A stretch of 64,000 nt of DNA from Didemnitutus sp041906465 (GTDB lineage: Bacteria; Verrucomicrobiota; Verrucomicrobiia; Opitutales; Opitutaceae), in NCBI GenBank assembly GCA_041906465.1, contig JAYRJE010000002.1, positions 463,748 through 527,747 on the forward strand, given 5' to 3'. Under the pieces are notes generated by a model that was not told the origin of the DNA, made no database searches, and was given only the letters and a program-made list of their open reading frames with translations. The first letter of the stretch is position 1. Each line of letters begins with the position of its first letter. Made by a program: the position numbers and the translations under genes. Positions 25,601-34,000 of the stretch are shown here, piece by piece.

Positions 25601-25926
25601 GTGATGGTGCCGGTCGTCTGCTGGACGGAGCGGACGACGTATTTGCCGCCGGCGTAGCGCCGCGCGGCGAAGCCGGTGTTCGCGAGCAGGCGAGCGAGCG
25701 CGACTTCGGGTTCGAGCGTGTCCTCGACGGCGTTGGCCTGCGCGGCGCCGATTTCGTCGGAGGGAAAGAGCACGTCGACTTTCGCCTGTTGCGAGAAGGC
25801 GAGCAGGGCATCGGCCGCGGGTTGGGCGGGGAGATGAAACTCGACGGGAGTGGCGACGAGCGACGCGGCAAGCGCGAGCATCGTGCCGGCGGCCAGTCGT
25901 CGGAGCAGGGCGGCGGGCCGGGCCAT
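22624..25926 (-). CDS. TonB-dependent outer-membrane receptor with STN domain
   Basis: The protein has 1100 residues. There is a signal peptide (about 1-26) and an STN domain (27-98, VEFHLPAQPAADALLAFSQQ opening), as used by FecA-type receptors to signal to FecR. A CarboxypepD_reg-like beta domain (about 105-185) follows, then a TonB-box-like LEPYVVQ (193-199), the plug (about 225-360, with LKLRGYDENETVILINGRR) and a 22-strand barrel ending in SLTATF. It imports an unknown ligand in a TonB-dependent way and probably senses it. Its start is 3 bases from the fecR-like stop. The ligand could be an iron chelate or an oligosaccharide; neighbours do not decide. Confidence 0.92.
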   Translation of the reverse strand: MARPAALLRRLAAGTMLALAASLVATPVEFHLPAQPAADALLAFSQQAKVDVLFPSDEIGAAQANAVEDTLEPEVALARLLANTGFAARRYAGGKYVVRSVQQTTGTITGRLLLAHGEPAAGIAVALAGTRLAALTDAAGHFHFASVPAGRHQLFATAAGWHPLRIDNIEVEAGRISQLADQRFQPARELETLEPYVVQGRSARLRPIDDSAALLGPRRATGNLDLPRGENDALPFTIYTREQITRSGVVALNEFLQRAILEGDAAARPPEQSGAFDLTRGIAGSTNLKLRGYDENETVILINGRRLPEVQTSVGQTQPADVNFIPLSLIQQVEVLPASASAIYSGNPVGGVINIVLRPDVTATEVNATYTNAAAGYDAPQTSFSLQHGQSLLDNKLRVRLNAVLTSSEPPTETELGFRRRHDRSLNVPQDSLYRATPNLRSADGSPLFGAGSASFTSVAPGADGTGGLAAFNGRAGIVQRDFYDSPAGLSASPLTLDSPYGRRQRREAFFGSVTYDPWPWIQVGVDATHSRTVMNRGLDVLTGNLTLAPTSPFNPFGRAIDITLLETAPLLGENYSEARIDFSSAVGGVLLRLPRDWRVSADAQVSRNVVKYRGLSAADPERWQTLVDQGLYNPLRDTQRFEPPQAFYDSVLIYRGGRDRFVTLGDYRTLDVSARVTNQELSLPTGRASLIAGADYRMLRLEDYTEQDVYADGTPADGPAIREGRQLERYSFFSEVQAPLLPSRWLPKWLRQFEADIAVRYVASDQSNEVNTVPTFGLKAGFTGGLTFRGSVTSSKRFPTPQLSRGVASPGGPGGGVNQQFITDPRRNNETYLTQIDDDVNLLLPPEDAVTQTAGLVFERGDEHHFRASLDFIDTRKTNEILALTKDDTLTLETLLPDRVERGAPEAGETVGRVTRLIVGSINASSRHSQNWTLALDYAWTGVFGGTLETRGRLLYYQRYQRQVFSNSPTIDQLNHPDGTAPGLLRYRANFGAGWSNRTYGFGLDGQYFHSRLLPATQWIAQGERRVRPYWQFDAYGQADLVRLLQLKTKRYGLRLQVRVNNLSGFDYPKFVSDDAAAGVQPYGDWRGRTYSLSLTATF

Positions 25927-25929
25927 GCG

Positions 25930-26931
25930 TCAGCGTTCGTTCGCGAGGGTGACGTGCACGGCTCCGTGGGCGTCGCGTGAGAGGGTGACGTCGACTGCCT
26001 GCGGCAGCGCCTCCAGGAATTGCGGGAGACTGTCGAGGTTGAAGCTGCCGGTGAGCCGCTCGGCCGCGGCGCCGGGGGAGGCGGTGATCACGCGGTCGTG
26101 ATGGCGGGCGAAGGCGGCGAGCACATCGCGCAGCGGCGCGCGGTCGAAGACGATCCGGCCGTCGCGCCAGGCGAGGAAGGCATCGAGCTCCTTGGGGCTG
26201 AGCGCACGCACGGTGTTGGCGGCGTATTGCTCGTTTGCCGTCAGCGCGAGCGGGGCGGTGGTGGCGGGATGGCCGGGCTGCACCTGCACGGAGCCTTCCA
26301 GCACGGTGACCTGGAAGGGCGTGATGTCGTCGGCGCGCACGTCGAATTGCGTGCCGGTGACGCGCACGGTGCCGGCGGGCGTCTCGACGAAGAACGGGCG
26401 GGCCGCGTCTTTCGCGACACTGAAGAAGGCCTGACCGCGCGCGAGGTGAATGCGGCGCTCAGTCGCGCTGAGCGTGGCGGTAAGTTGCGTGTGAGCGTTC
26501 AGCTCGATGCGCGAGCCGTCGGCGAGGGCGATGGACTGGCGTTGCGCGGCGGCGGTGGCGAACTCGGTGGCGGCGGGCGGGGTGGTGTGCCCGTTCCAGA
26601 GCATGACCGCGATGGCTGCCGCGGCCGCGGTGAGCATTGCCCCGACCCACATCGGTCGGAGCAACCCGGGACGCGGACGGGCAGTCGTAAGCTCGCGGTT
26701 GGTTTCCACCGACGTGTCCGGGATGCCTGCCAACAACGGCAACTGCTGTTCGAGGTCGGCGGAAAACTGGCAATACGCGGAGAGCGCGGCGCGGTGCGTG
26801 GGGGCGGCGGCGAGCCACGCGTCGAGCGCGGTGCGTTCACTGGTGGTGAGCACGGAGCCGTCGAGCTTGGCGGCCCAGAGTGCGGCCTGCTCTTCGACAG
26901 CGGGATCGAAGTGTTCGTGGTGTGGATTCAT
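25930..26931 (-). CDS. FecR-family anti-sigma/sigma regulator
   Basis: The protein has 333 residues. The cytoplasmic N-terminal part has the DUF4880-like segment AALWAAKLDGSVLTTSERTA. One membrane helix lies near 92-112 (MLTAAAAAIAVMLW). The periplasmic FecR domain includes IALADGSRIELNAHTQL and RGQAFFSVAKDAARPFFVETPAG. The end carries a DUF4974/STN-like segment WRDGRIVFDRAPLRDVLAAF. It should relay the receptor signal to the ECF sigma factor, whose stop overlaps its start by four bases (ATGA). Confidence 0.92.
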   Translation of the reverse strand: MNPHHEHFDPAVEEQAALWAAKLDGSVLTTSERTALDAWLAAAPTHRAALSAYCQFSADLEQQLPLLAGIPDTSVETNRELTTARPRPGLLRPMWVGAMLTAAAAAIAVMLWNGHTTPPAATEFATAAAQRQSIALADGSRIELNAHTQLTATLSATERRIHLARGQAFFSVAKDAARPFFVETPAGTVRVTGTQFDVRADDITPFQVTVLEGSVQVQPGHPATTAPLALTANEQYAANTVRALSPKELDAFLAWRDGRIVFDRAPLRDVLAAFARHHDRVITASPGAAAERLTGSFNLDSLPQFLEALPQAVDVTLSRDAHGAVHVTLANER

Positions 26932-27482
26932 GACACGCCCTCCGGGGTGACAGCGGTGGCGTTGGCGGGAGGAGAATCGTCGAGCGCAGTGCGCAGGAGG
27001 CGCAAGGCGCGCGCGTGTTGTTTTTCGACCGTGCTGATGGCGATGCCGAGGCGGTCGGAAATTTCCTGGTGGGAGAGCAGCTCGACCTTGCGGAGGAGGA
27101 GCACGGTGCGGCAGCCCTCCGGGAGTTGGGCGATGGCGGCTTCGAGGCGGGCGAGTTCCTGGCGGGCGATGACCTGTTGGGCGACGCCGGGCTGGGCGGA
27201 GGCGGTGTGGTCGATGGGCGCCTCGCCGGGGGCAATGGGCGAGATGGCGCGGCGTTTCAGCCGGTTGATGGCGAGGCGGCGTGCGGTGGTGTAGAGGAGG
27301 GCTTCGGGTTTTTCCGCGGCGTCTTTCTGCACCGTGGGATAGACGCGCACGTAGGCGTCGTGGGCGACATCCTCGGCTTCCGACTCGTTGCGCAGGAGGC
27401 GCGTCAGGTAGCGGCGCAACGGCGCGACGGTGGCGCGGTAAAGCCCGGCAAAATCGCGGCGGTTGTCCGGCTGTTCAGACAT
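26928..27482 (-). CDS. ECF sigma factor, FecI-like
   Basis: ATG 27482 gives MSEQPDNRRDFAGLYR and 184 residues, the usual size; the frame stays open upstream to 27605 but that part is not family-like. Region 2 includes LLRNESEAEDVAHDAYVRVY and TTARRLAINRLKRR. Region 4 includes LPEGCRTVLLLRKVELLSHQ and a helix-turn-helix at EISDRLGIAISTVEKQ. With FecR and the TonB receptor it forms a three-gene surface-signalling unit transcribed toward lower coordinates. Its likely target is its own operon; control of the flanking glycan genes is possible but not shown. Confidence 0.93.
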   Translation of the reverse strand: MSEQPDNRRDFAGLYRATVAPLRRYLTRLLRNESEAEDVAHDAYVRVYPTVQKDAAEKPEALLYTTARRLAINRLKRRAISPIAPGEAPIDHTASAQPGVAQQVIARQELARLEAAIAQLPEGCRTVLLLRKVELLSHQEISDRLGIAISTVEKQHARALRLLRTALDDSPPANATAVTPEGVS

Positions 27483-27636
27483 GGCGCTGCGGTCGGCAAA
27501 CGACGGCGCAGCGTCGACTTCCCCGCCTAGTGCCGGAGCGGCAGTGGCGGAGGCGTAAACGGAGCGTTCGGCGGTGATGGGAGGCACGGCTGCCCATGGA
27601 GACAAACGTAGGCCGCGAACCCGCTACTGGGCCACG

Positions 27637-27648
27637 CCGAAATTTCGG
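27637..27648. promoter_or_regulatory. 12-bp perfect palindrome in divergent spacer
   Basis: CCGAAATTTCGG lies in the 253-base divergent spacer between the ECF sigma gene (start 27482) and the GT-C gene (start 27736). Its A/T core stands out from the GC-rich surroundings. It is a candidate operator or promoter element for either gene. Confidence 0.3.
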
Positions 27649-27735
27649 GAGAAAGTTGCCCGAGCGGCCGAGTTCGCGTCGGGAGACAGTGGAAATCGGT
27701 CCGGCGGAGTAGAGGGACGGGGCACTTCGCTGGTC

Positions 27736-29898
27736 ATGAGGAAGATGCCAGCTCGAATGTTGCCTGAGGGGTTGCGGCCAACAACGTCCCTGCCCTTTTC
27801 GTCGGAGGATCGCCTGCGGACCGATCGCGCAGGGGTGATCGTGTTTGTCGCGGTTTTCGCGTTCGGCCTGCTCTGGGCGGCGCTGGCGCGGGTGGCGTGG
27901 GAGGATTATTACATCACTTACCGGGCGTCGAAAAATCTGGCGGAGGGGCACGGGCTCGTCTTCACGCCTGGCGAACGCGTGCACTCGTTCACGTCGCCGT
28001 TGGGCGTGCTGTTGCCGGCGTTGAGTTATGTGCTCACGGGGCGGAGTTCGGATGACGCGGCGTTGTGGGTGTTTCGGGTCATCTCGTTTGCGGCGCTGGC
28101 GGGCGCGGCCTGCTTCATCTGGCACGCGCTGCGGCGCCTGCGGCCGGCGCAGCCGTGGGCCGCGGTGGCGGCGGTGGCCTGGCTCGCAACGGACAGCAAG
28201 ACCCTGACGTTCACCGCCGGCGGCATGGAAACGGGCGTGCTGTTGTTTTTCCTCGGTTGGACGGTTTGGGCGTGTCTGACGTCGCCGCGGCACGTGGCGG
28301 CTCACTTGGGCGTGGCGTGGGCGGGACTGATGTGGAGCCGGCCGGATTCGTGCGTGTATATCGCCGTGCTGGGCGGCGCGCTCGTGCTGCTGTCGCGGCG
28401 GGAAAACGGCGTCGCGGTCCCGCGCTGGCAGGTGCTGAGAGAAATCATGGCGGCGGGCGCGCTCTGCGCGGTGCTTTATGTGCCATGGTTCGCGTGGGCG
28501 TGGCACTACTATGGCAGTCCGGTGCCGCACACGATCGTCGCCAAGGGACTCTTTCAGGACAATTCAGTGAGCGGTTTGGCGCGTTACGTCGCTTCGCTGC
28601 CAGCGGCGTTTGCGGAGGGCGGAACGAGTGTCGGTTTCACCTTTCCGCCGTATTACGGAGCCCTGCCGGCGGCGCTGGAGTTCATGCGGCCCGGCTTGTT
28701 CGGTCTGGCCGCAGCGATACTGCTGTTGGCTTTTCTGCCGGGAGTATCGCGGGAGGTGCGTTTTGTCTCCGCGAGTTATCTCGGCGGGCATCTCTTCCTC
28801 ACGGTGGGGGTGAAAGCTCCGGCGCCCTGGTATATGCCGACGGTGGCTTGGCTCGGAATGATCGCGCTCACGCTTGCTCTGGCCGAACTCGCCGGGGGGC
28901 CGCTGGCGGCTCGCTGGCGTCGCTGGTCGGCGGCGACGATCATGGCCGTGATGTTGGTTGTCTCCGCGTTGCTGGCCGTGGTGACGGCGCGTCAGTGTCG
29001 CCTCACCATGGACGTGGTCGAGCAGCCGGTGCGGCGGGCGGTGGGCGAGTGGCTCCGGGAGCACGCGTCGTCGGAGCGGGACACGGTGCTGTTGGAGCCG
29101 CTCGGTTACATCGGCTTTTACTCCGGGTTGAAGATGTTCGATTTTCCCGGGCTCTGTTCGCCCGAGATGGTGGTCGCCCGCAAACTTTCACCGGCACGGG
29201 CTTATCCGTATTCGTGGGGGAACCTGATTCCCATGTTGCGGCCGGATTGGCTCGTGCTGCGTCCGTTCGAGGTGGTCGAGGTGGCCAAGAACGACGCGCG
29301 GCTGCTGGCGTCCACTTATGAGCGCGTGCAGGTGTTCGATGTGACGGCGCAGATCAAGGCGGCGCGGTGGTTGCCCATCCCGGGTTACCTGGGTCACGAC
29401 GCCGTGTTCGAGATCTACCGCCGCAAGCCGGACGCGCCGCCGAGGCGCGCCGGGGTCGTGTTCGCGCCGGTCACGCTGGATGGGGTGACGGTGCGGGAGG
29501 CGCTGATGCCGGTCGAGGACACGGGCAATGGATTTTCGGCCCACGCGCCGTCTCGTCTGGTGCTGCCGCTGGGCGAGAGCGTGACTCACTTCACGGGCGG
29601 CTTCGGCCTCTACGAGGGGGCTTACGCGCAGCCGCGACCGAACGTGACGGACGGGGCCGAGTTCGTGATTTCCCTGCTGCGGCCCGATGGCTCTACCCAC
29701 GAGTTGCTGCGTCGCTCACTCGATCCGGTGGCGCGACCGGAGGACCGCGGGTTGCAGCTTTTCGCGTTGGCGCTGCCACCGGGCGCGGCGGGAGCAAAGC
29801 TGGAGTTGAAAGTCACGTCCGGCCCGGCGGGCAACACCGCGTTCGATTGGAGCTACTGGCACGGCCTGACGTTCGAGGCGCGGCTGCGGCGCGAGTGA
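27736..29898 (+). CDS. GT-C membrane glycosyltransferase, AftB-like, with C-terminal module
   Basis: I chose ATG 27736 (720 residues); ATGs at 27745 and 27757 are possible. EDYYITYRASKNLAEGHGL (56-74) and PGERVHSFTSPLG match the D-D-x-x-I-x-x-R...G-x-G-L-V-x-x-P-G-E-R-V block of AftB-like arabinofuranosyltransferases. These are GT-C enzymes using a decaprenyl-phosphate sugar, and E56/D57 would be the catalytic acids. About ten membrane segments follow. The last ~114 residues (607-720) form the accessory module, with TDGAEF, SLDP, EDRG and DWSYW. The real sugar is unknown. Confidence 0.85.
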   Translation: MRKMPARMLPEGLRPTTSLPFSSEDRLRTDRAGVIVFVAVFAFGLLWAALARVAWEDYYITYRASKNLAEGHGLVFTPGERVHSFTSPLGVLLPALSYVLTGRSSDDAALWVFRVISFAALAGAACFIWHALRRLRPAQPWAAVAAVAWLATDSKTLTFTAGGMETGVLLFFLGWTVWACLTSPRHVAAHLGVAWAGLMWSRPDSCVYIAVLGGALVLLSRRENGVAVPRWQVLREIMAAGALCAVLYVPWFAWAWHYYGSPVPHTIVAKGLFQDNSVSGLARYVASLPAAFAEGGTSVGFTFPPYYGALPAALEFMRPGLFGLAAAILLLAFLPGVSREVRFVSASYLGGHLFLTVGVKAPAPWYMPTVAWLGMIALTLALAELAGGPLAARWRRWSAATIMAVMLVVSALLAVVTARQCRLTMDVVEQPVRRAVGEWLREHASSERDTVLLEPLGYIGFYSGLKMFDFPGLCSPEMVVARKLSPARAYPYSWGNLIPMLRPDWLVLRPFEVVEVAKNDARLLASTYERVQVFDVTAQIKAARWLPIPGYLGHDAVFEIYRRKPDAPPRRAGVVFAPVTLDGVTVREALMPVEDTGNGFSAHAPSRLVLPLGESVTHFTGGFGLYEGAYAQPRPNVTDGAEFVISLLRPDGSTHELLRRSLDPVARPEDRGLQLFALALPPGAAGAKLELKVTSGPAGNTAFDWSYWHGLTFEARLRRE

Positions 29899-29911
29899 GG
29901 CGACGGCCATG

Positions 29912-29939
29912 AAAAAGCCGGCGGTGCGTGCCGCCGGCT
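29912..29939 (-). terminator. Rho-independent terminator for the epimerase gene
   Basis: On the minus strand a perfect 9-base stem AGCCGGCGG / CCGCCGGCT (29916-29924 with 29931-29939, 6-base loop) is followed by five T residues (29916-29912). It begins 22 bases after the epimerase stop at 29961. On the plus strand no T-run follows, so it would act mainly on minus-strand transcripts. Confidence 0.8.
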
Positions 29940-29960
29940 GGAGTAACGAAGGCCGGGAAA

Positions 29961-31022
29961 TTACGCCGACTTCGGGCGCGCTTTCCACGCCTCGACGATC
30001 TGGCGGATGGTTTCCTCGAGCGAGACGCTGATGTCCCAGCTCGGGTAATGCGCGCGCATCTTCCGCAAGTCCGAGTAATAGCAGATGTGGTCGCCGGCGC
30101 GGTTCTGGTCGACGTAGGTGTAGAGCTGTTTCTTGCCGGAGAATTTTTCCGCAATCTGGAACGCTTCGAGGATCGAGCAGGAGTTGTTCTTGCCGCCGCC
30201 GAGATTGTAGACTTCGCCGGCGCGCGGCGCGGCGACGAACGCCGCCATGAAGCGCGCCACGTCGAGCGAGTGGATGTTGTCGCGCACCTGCTTGCCCTTG
30301 TAGCCGAACACGCGGTATTCGCGGCCCTCGAGGTTGCATTTCACGAGGTAGCTGAGGAAGCCGTGCAGCTCCACGCCGCTGTGGTTGGGGCCGGTGAGGC
30401 AGCCGCCGCGCAGCGCGCAGGTGGGCATGTTGAAGTAGCGGCCGTATTCCTGGACCATGACGTCGGCGGCGACCTTCGACGCGCCGAAGAGCGAGTGCTT
30501 CGACTGGTCGATCGTGAACGTCTCGGCGATGCCGTGCGCGTAGGCCGGATCGGCGTAGTCCCAACGCGTCTCGAGTTCGGCGAGCTTGATGGAGTTGGGG
30601 GCGTCGCCGTAAACCTTGTTTGTGCTCATGTGCACGAACGGCGATTCCGGGCAGGCCTGGCGCGCGGCTTCGAGGAGATTGAGCGTGCCGACGGCGTTGG
30701 TGTCGAAATCGTCGAAGGGAATCGCGGCGGCGCGATCGTGCGACGGCTGCGCGGCGGTGTGGACGATGACGGACGGCTGGAGCTGCTTGACGAGCGCGAG
30801 CACGCCGGCGCGGTCGCGGATGTCCAGCTCGTGGTGCTGAAAGCCCTTCAGATCCTGCGCGAGGCGTTGCTGGTTCCAGCGGGTGTCACCCTGCGGGCCG
30901 AAGAAAACGGCGCGCTGGTTGTTGTCGACGCCGTGCACGGTGTAACCCTGCGCAGCGAAGTAAACGCACACCTCGGAGCCGATGAGGCCCGAGGAACCGG
31001 TGACGAGGATGGTCTTGGCCAT
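29961..31022 (-). CDS. NAD-dependent epimerase, CDP-paratose 2-epimerase-like, lacking the catalytic Tyr
   Basis: ATG 31022 gives MAKTILVTGSSGLIG and 353 residues; an in-frame GTG 21 bases earlier adds only a non-family extension. The glycine motif is at G9-G12-G15. MSTNKVYGD and GYKGKQVRDNIHSLD are hallmarks of CDP-tyvelose/CDP-paratose 2-epimerases. The YxxxK motif reads FGASK here: Phe179 replaces Tyr, while Lys183 is kept (codon TTC, checked in the DNA). The change may be family-specific and would alter acid-base chemistry. A terminator follows the gene. The gene upstream encodes the 1272-residue membrane protein. Confidence 0.86.
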   Translation of the reverse strand: MAKTILVTGSSGLIGSEVCVYFAAQGYTVHGVDNNQRAVFFGPQGDTRWNQQRLAQDLKGFQHHELDIRDRAGVLALVKQLQPSVIVHTAAQPSHDRAAAIPFDDFDTNAVGTLNLLEAARQACPESPFVHMSTNKVYGDAPNSIKLAELETRWDYADPAYAHGIAETFTIDQSKHSLFGASKVAADVMVQEYGRYFNMPTCALRGGCLTGPNHSGVELHGFLSYLVKCNLEGREYRVFGYKGKQVRDNIHSLDVARFMAAFVAAPRAGEVYNLGGGKNNSCSILEAFQIAEKFSGKKQLYTYVDQNRAGDHICYYSDLRKMRAHYPSWDISVSLEETIRQIVEAWKARPKSA

Positions 31023-31096
31023 GGGGAAAAAGTGAAACGTCACGCTACGGGGTGCCGCCGCACTGGCCAGCCGAAACCCGTCGCGATGCCGCGGGA

Positions 31097-34000
31097 TTAG
31101 TCACGGCGGCGGGCGGACATTAGGCCGGCGGCGACGCCGGCCAGCGCGACCGCGAGCGCAGCCAGCAGCGTGGGCCGGACGGCGACGGAGCGCTCCGCCT
31201 CCCAAGCGGCGGCGCGGCGCGCGGCCGCGGCGGCGTTTTCGACCGGCTGCGGCGGAGCGACGGCGAGCCAGCCCTCTTCCGCGGTGCGACCATCGTGGAG
31301 CACGAGGCGCGCCCGGCGCCCGCGCCAGGCGCTCACGTCAACGCTCCAGAATCCGACATCACGCGGAGCCGGCAGCGCGCAACGCACCGTGGCGTCAGCG
31401 GAGCCGGGTGCGGCGCCTTCGACCACCAGCGTGAGCGAGTTGTCCGGGGCCGCGGGGAAACCGGCGACCGGCACGACCAGCCAGGGCGAAGTGAGCGTGA
31501 AGGGCTGGCTGCGCACCGTGCCGGTGAAATCCGGGCCGTCGAGATGCGTGCCGACAAAAAGATTGCGCAGCGATTCCGGGGAAAGGCTGGCGGCGCCGTC
31601 CAGCCGCTCGACCGGATAATTCGTCGGGGTGGCAAACTCGTAGCGCAGTTCGCGCAGCGGCGAGGGAGGATAAACGAGAGCGTCACGGCGTTCGATCGCG
31701 TCCCAGGCCAGCGGGCGGGGCCAAAGCAGGAACGCGCCGAGCGCGCCGGCGCCGAGCAGGGCACCCGGAAGCAACGGCGACGCGCCCGCGGGCAGCGCGG
31801 GAGCGAGAGTCGGCGTCGGACGGCCCGCGAGTCCGGCGACCGTGAGCAGGCCACCGAGCGCGAGCCAGAATTTCCAGTGCTCGGCGATGACGTAGCCGAG
31901 GTTCGGCGCGGAACCCGACAGCGTGACGTGGCGCGGAAGCAGCGCCACGAAGCGCCGGTCATCGAGCAGGCGCGTGATGGTTGCCGGTTCGGGGTAAATC
32001 AGGCGGCGGCCCTCCTCGCTGGTCAGCGCCTTGGTGTTGCCGTGGCGCACGTAGGCGGTGACGGCGTTTTCGCGAAACGCCGCGAGGCCGGCGCTGCGCT
32101 CGTGGAATTCGAGCGTGGCACCGGAGGTGTTCACGGTGTGCAGGCCGAGAATGACCGCGGCGCCCCAGGCGAGTGCGACAGGCGCCCAGAACCAGCGCGC
32201 ACCGGCGAGCCGCAGCGCCATCACGCCGTTGGCGATCACACCGACGGCCAGCAGATCGGCGTGGCGCGACGCGAACTCCGCGCCGCTTCCGCCGCTCGCG
32301 AGGGCGATGGCCGCAGCTTGCGCGACGGACCACAGCCCGAAAACCAGCAGCGTGCGGTCGAAAGCGGACGCGGTGCCGGCATTCCGCAGGCGCAGCGCGA
32401 AAACGAGCAGCGGCAAGTTGAGCAACACGGCGGCGGCGGGAGTCGCCCACGGCCAGCCCAGCTGATGGAGCCACGCATGCAGGAAGCCGCGCACGCCGGA
32501 GGGTGCTTCGGACGACGACGAGCGAAGCGCCAGGAACATCAGCCCCGCCCCGAGAGCGGCGAGTCCGAGCGGCGCCAGCCAGTCGCGGCGGCCGCGCGGC
32601 GCGATCCAGAGATTCACGAGTGCGATGAGCAGCGGTGCGGTCCAGAACGATCCCAGCGTGAACAGGCCGGCGAGTCCCGCCACCTGCGCGAGCCACCAGC
32701 CACGCGAGCCGATGGCGTGGGCGAACGAGCCGCGCACGAACACGAACACGCTCAGCAGCGCCAGCGGCACGTGCGATTGGAAACCCCATGTGATGTTCTC
32801 CCACGCGTGCGGCAGGCACGCCAGCGCGAGCACCAGCAGCGTCGTGAGCAGCGCCGCCAGCGCGTCCAGATGCCGCCGCAGCCAATCGCACAGCAGCGCG
32901 GCCCACGCGGCGTGGAGCGCGGCGTTGACGACCATCTGCAGCCGTGGCTCCCACGACCCGAGCACCGCGGTGTCGATCCAGGCGAGCACACGCGGCCAGA
33001 GTGGCAGGGGCCCGTCGTGCGGTTGGAAAAACGCACCGAGGCTCAAATCGCCGCGCAGCCAGGGACCGATAATCTGTTCGGCCTCGACTTTCCATTGGTC
33101 GAACAACGGAACGTCGCCGGCGTGCAGCAGCACTTCACGGGCGCGCGCGCCGAAAACGAGGAAACCGATGCCGACCGCCCACGTGGCCCGCGGAAAACGA
33201 GCGAGGAAATCGCGCGTGCGGCGAAACGCCGCGGCCGCCGGCGCGCGCCAGTCGCGCGCGACGTCCACGACGATCAGCAGCGCGAAGAACAGCAGCAACG
33301 GGAGTGCGGGGGCGTAAGCCGCGGTGTAGAAATTCGGAAACGCGGTCGTGTGAACGAGGATGTTGAGCGCGAGCTCACCGGCGCCGCCGGCCCAAGCGCC
33401 GACCGCGAAAGCGAACGGCCACGAGAAGCGTCGCGCGACGATGAGTTGCACGAGCCGCACCAGCGCCGCGAGGTGCGCGAGCACGATCAGCGTCGTGAGC
33501 CACGGGCCGACGTTGCGACCGAGCCAGCGCAGCACGTTGAGCTTGGCGCCATCGAGTTCGCGCTGGGCGGGCAGCTCGATGTGCGTGGCGCGCGGTGCGT
33601 GGCTGATGCGGTCGTGCGTGATGTCACGGAAGATCCGCACTTCGTCATCGGTGCCGACGCTGTAGGGCGTCGTCGGTTCGAAGTTGGAGAAGTCAAACGC
33701 GCCGCGCAGAAAACGTGGCGCGCCCTCGCGGATCGCCGCGGCGTGGTCCGGATGCCAGACGGGCGCGAAGCCCGAACGCGGACCGCGCGCGGGAATTTTC
33801 CCCTCGTCGCAGGCGCGGTTCACCTCGTCGGCGATGCGCCGGTAAAACGCCAGCGCCTCGCGGGCGCTGCCGTAGTGGCCGGCCGCCGCGACGGCGTCGC
33901 GGAACGCCCACATGAACCAGCCGGCGGCGATCTGCCGCTCCTCGCGTTTGAAGGACGTGTCGTCGGCCCAGCCGTAGCCGATCTTGCCTTCGAAATACGG

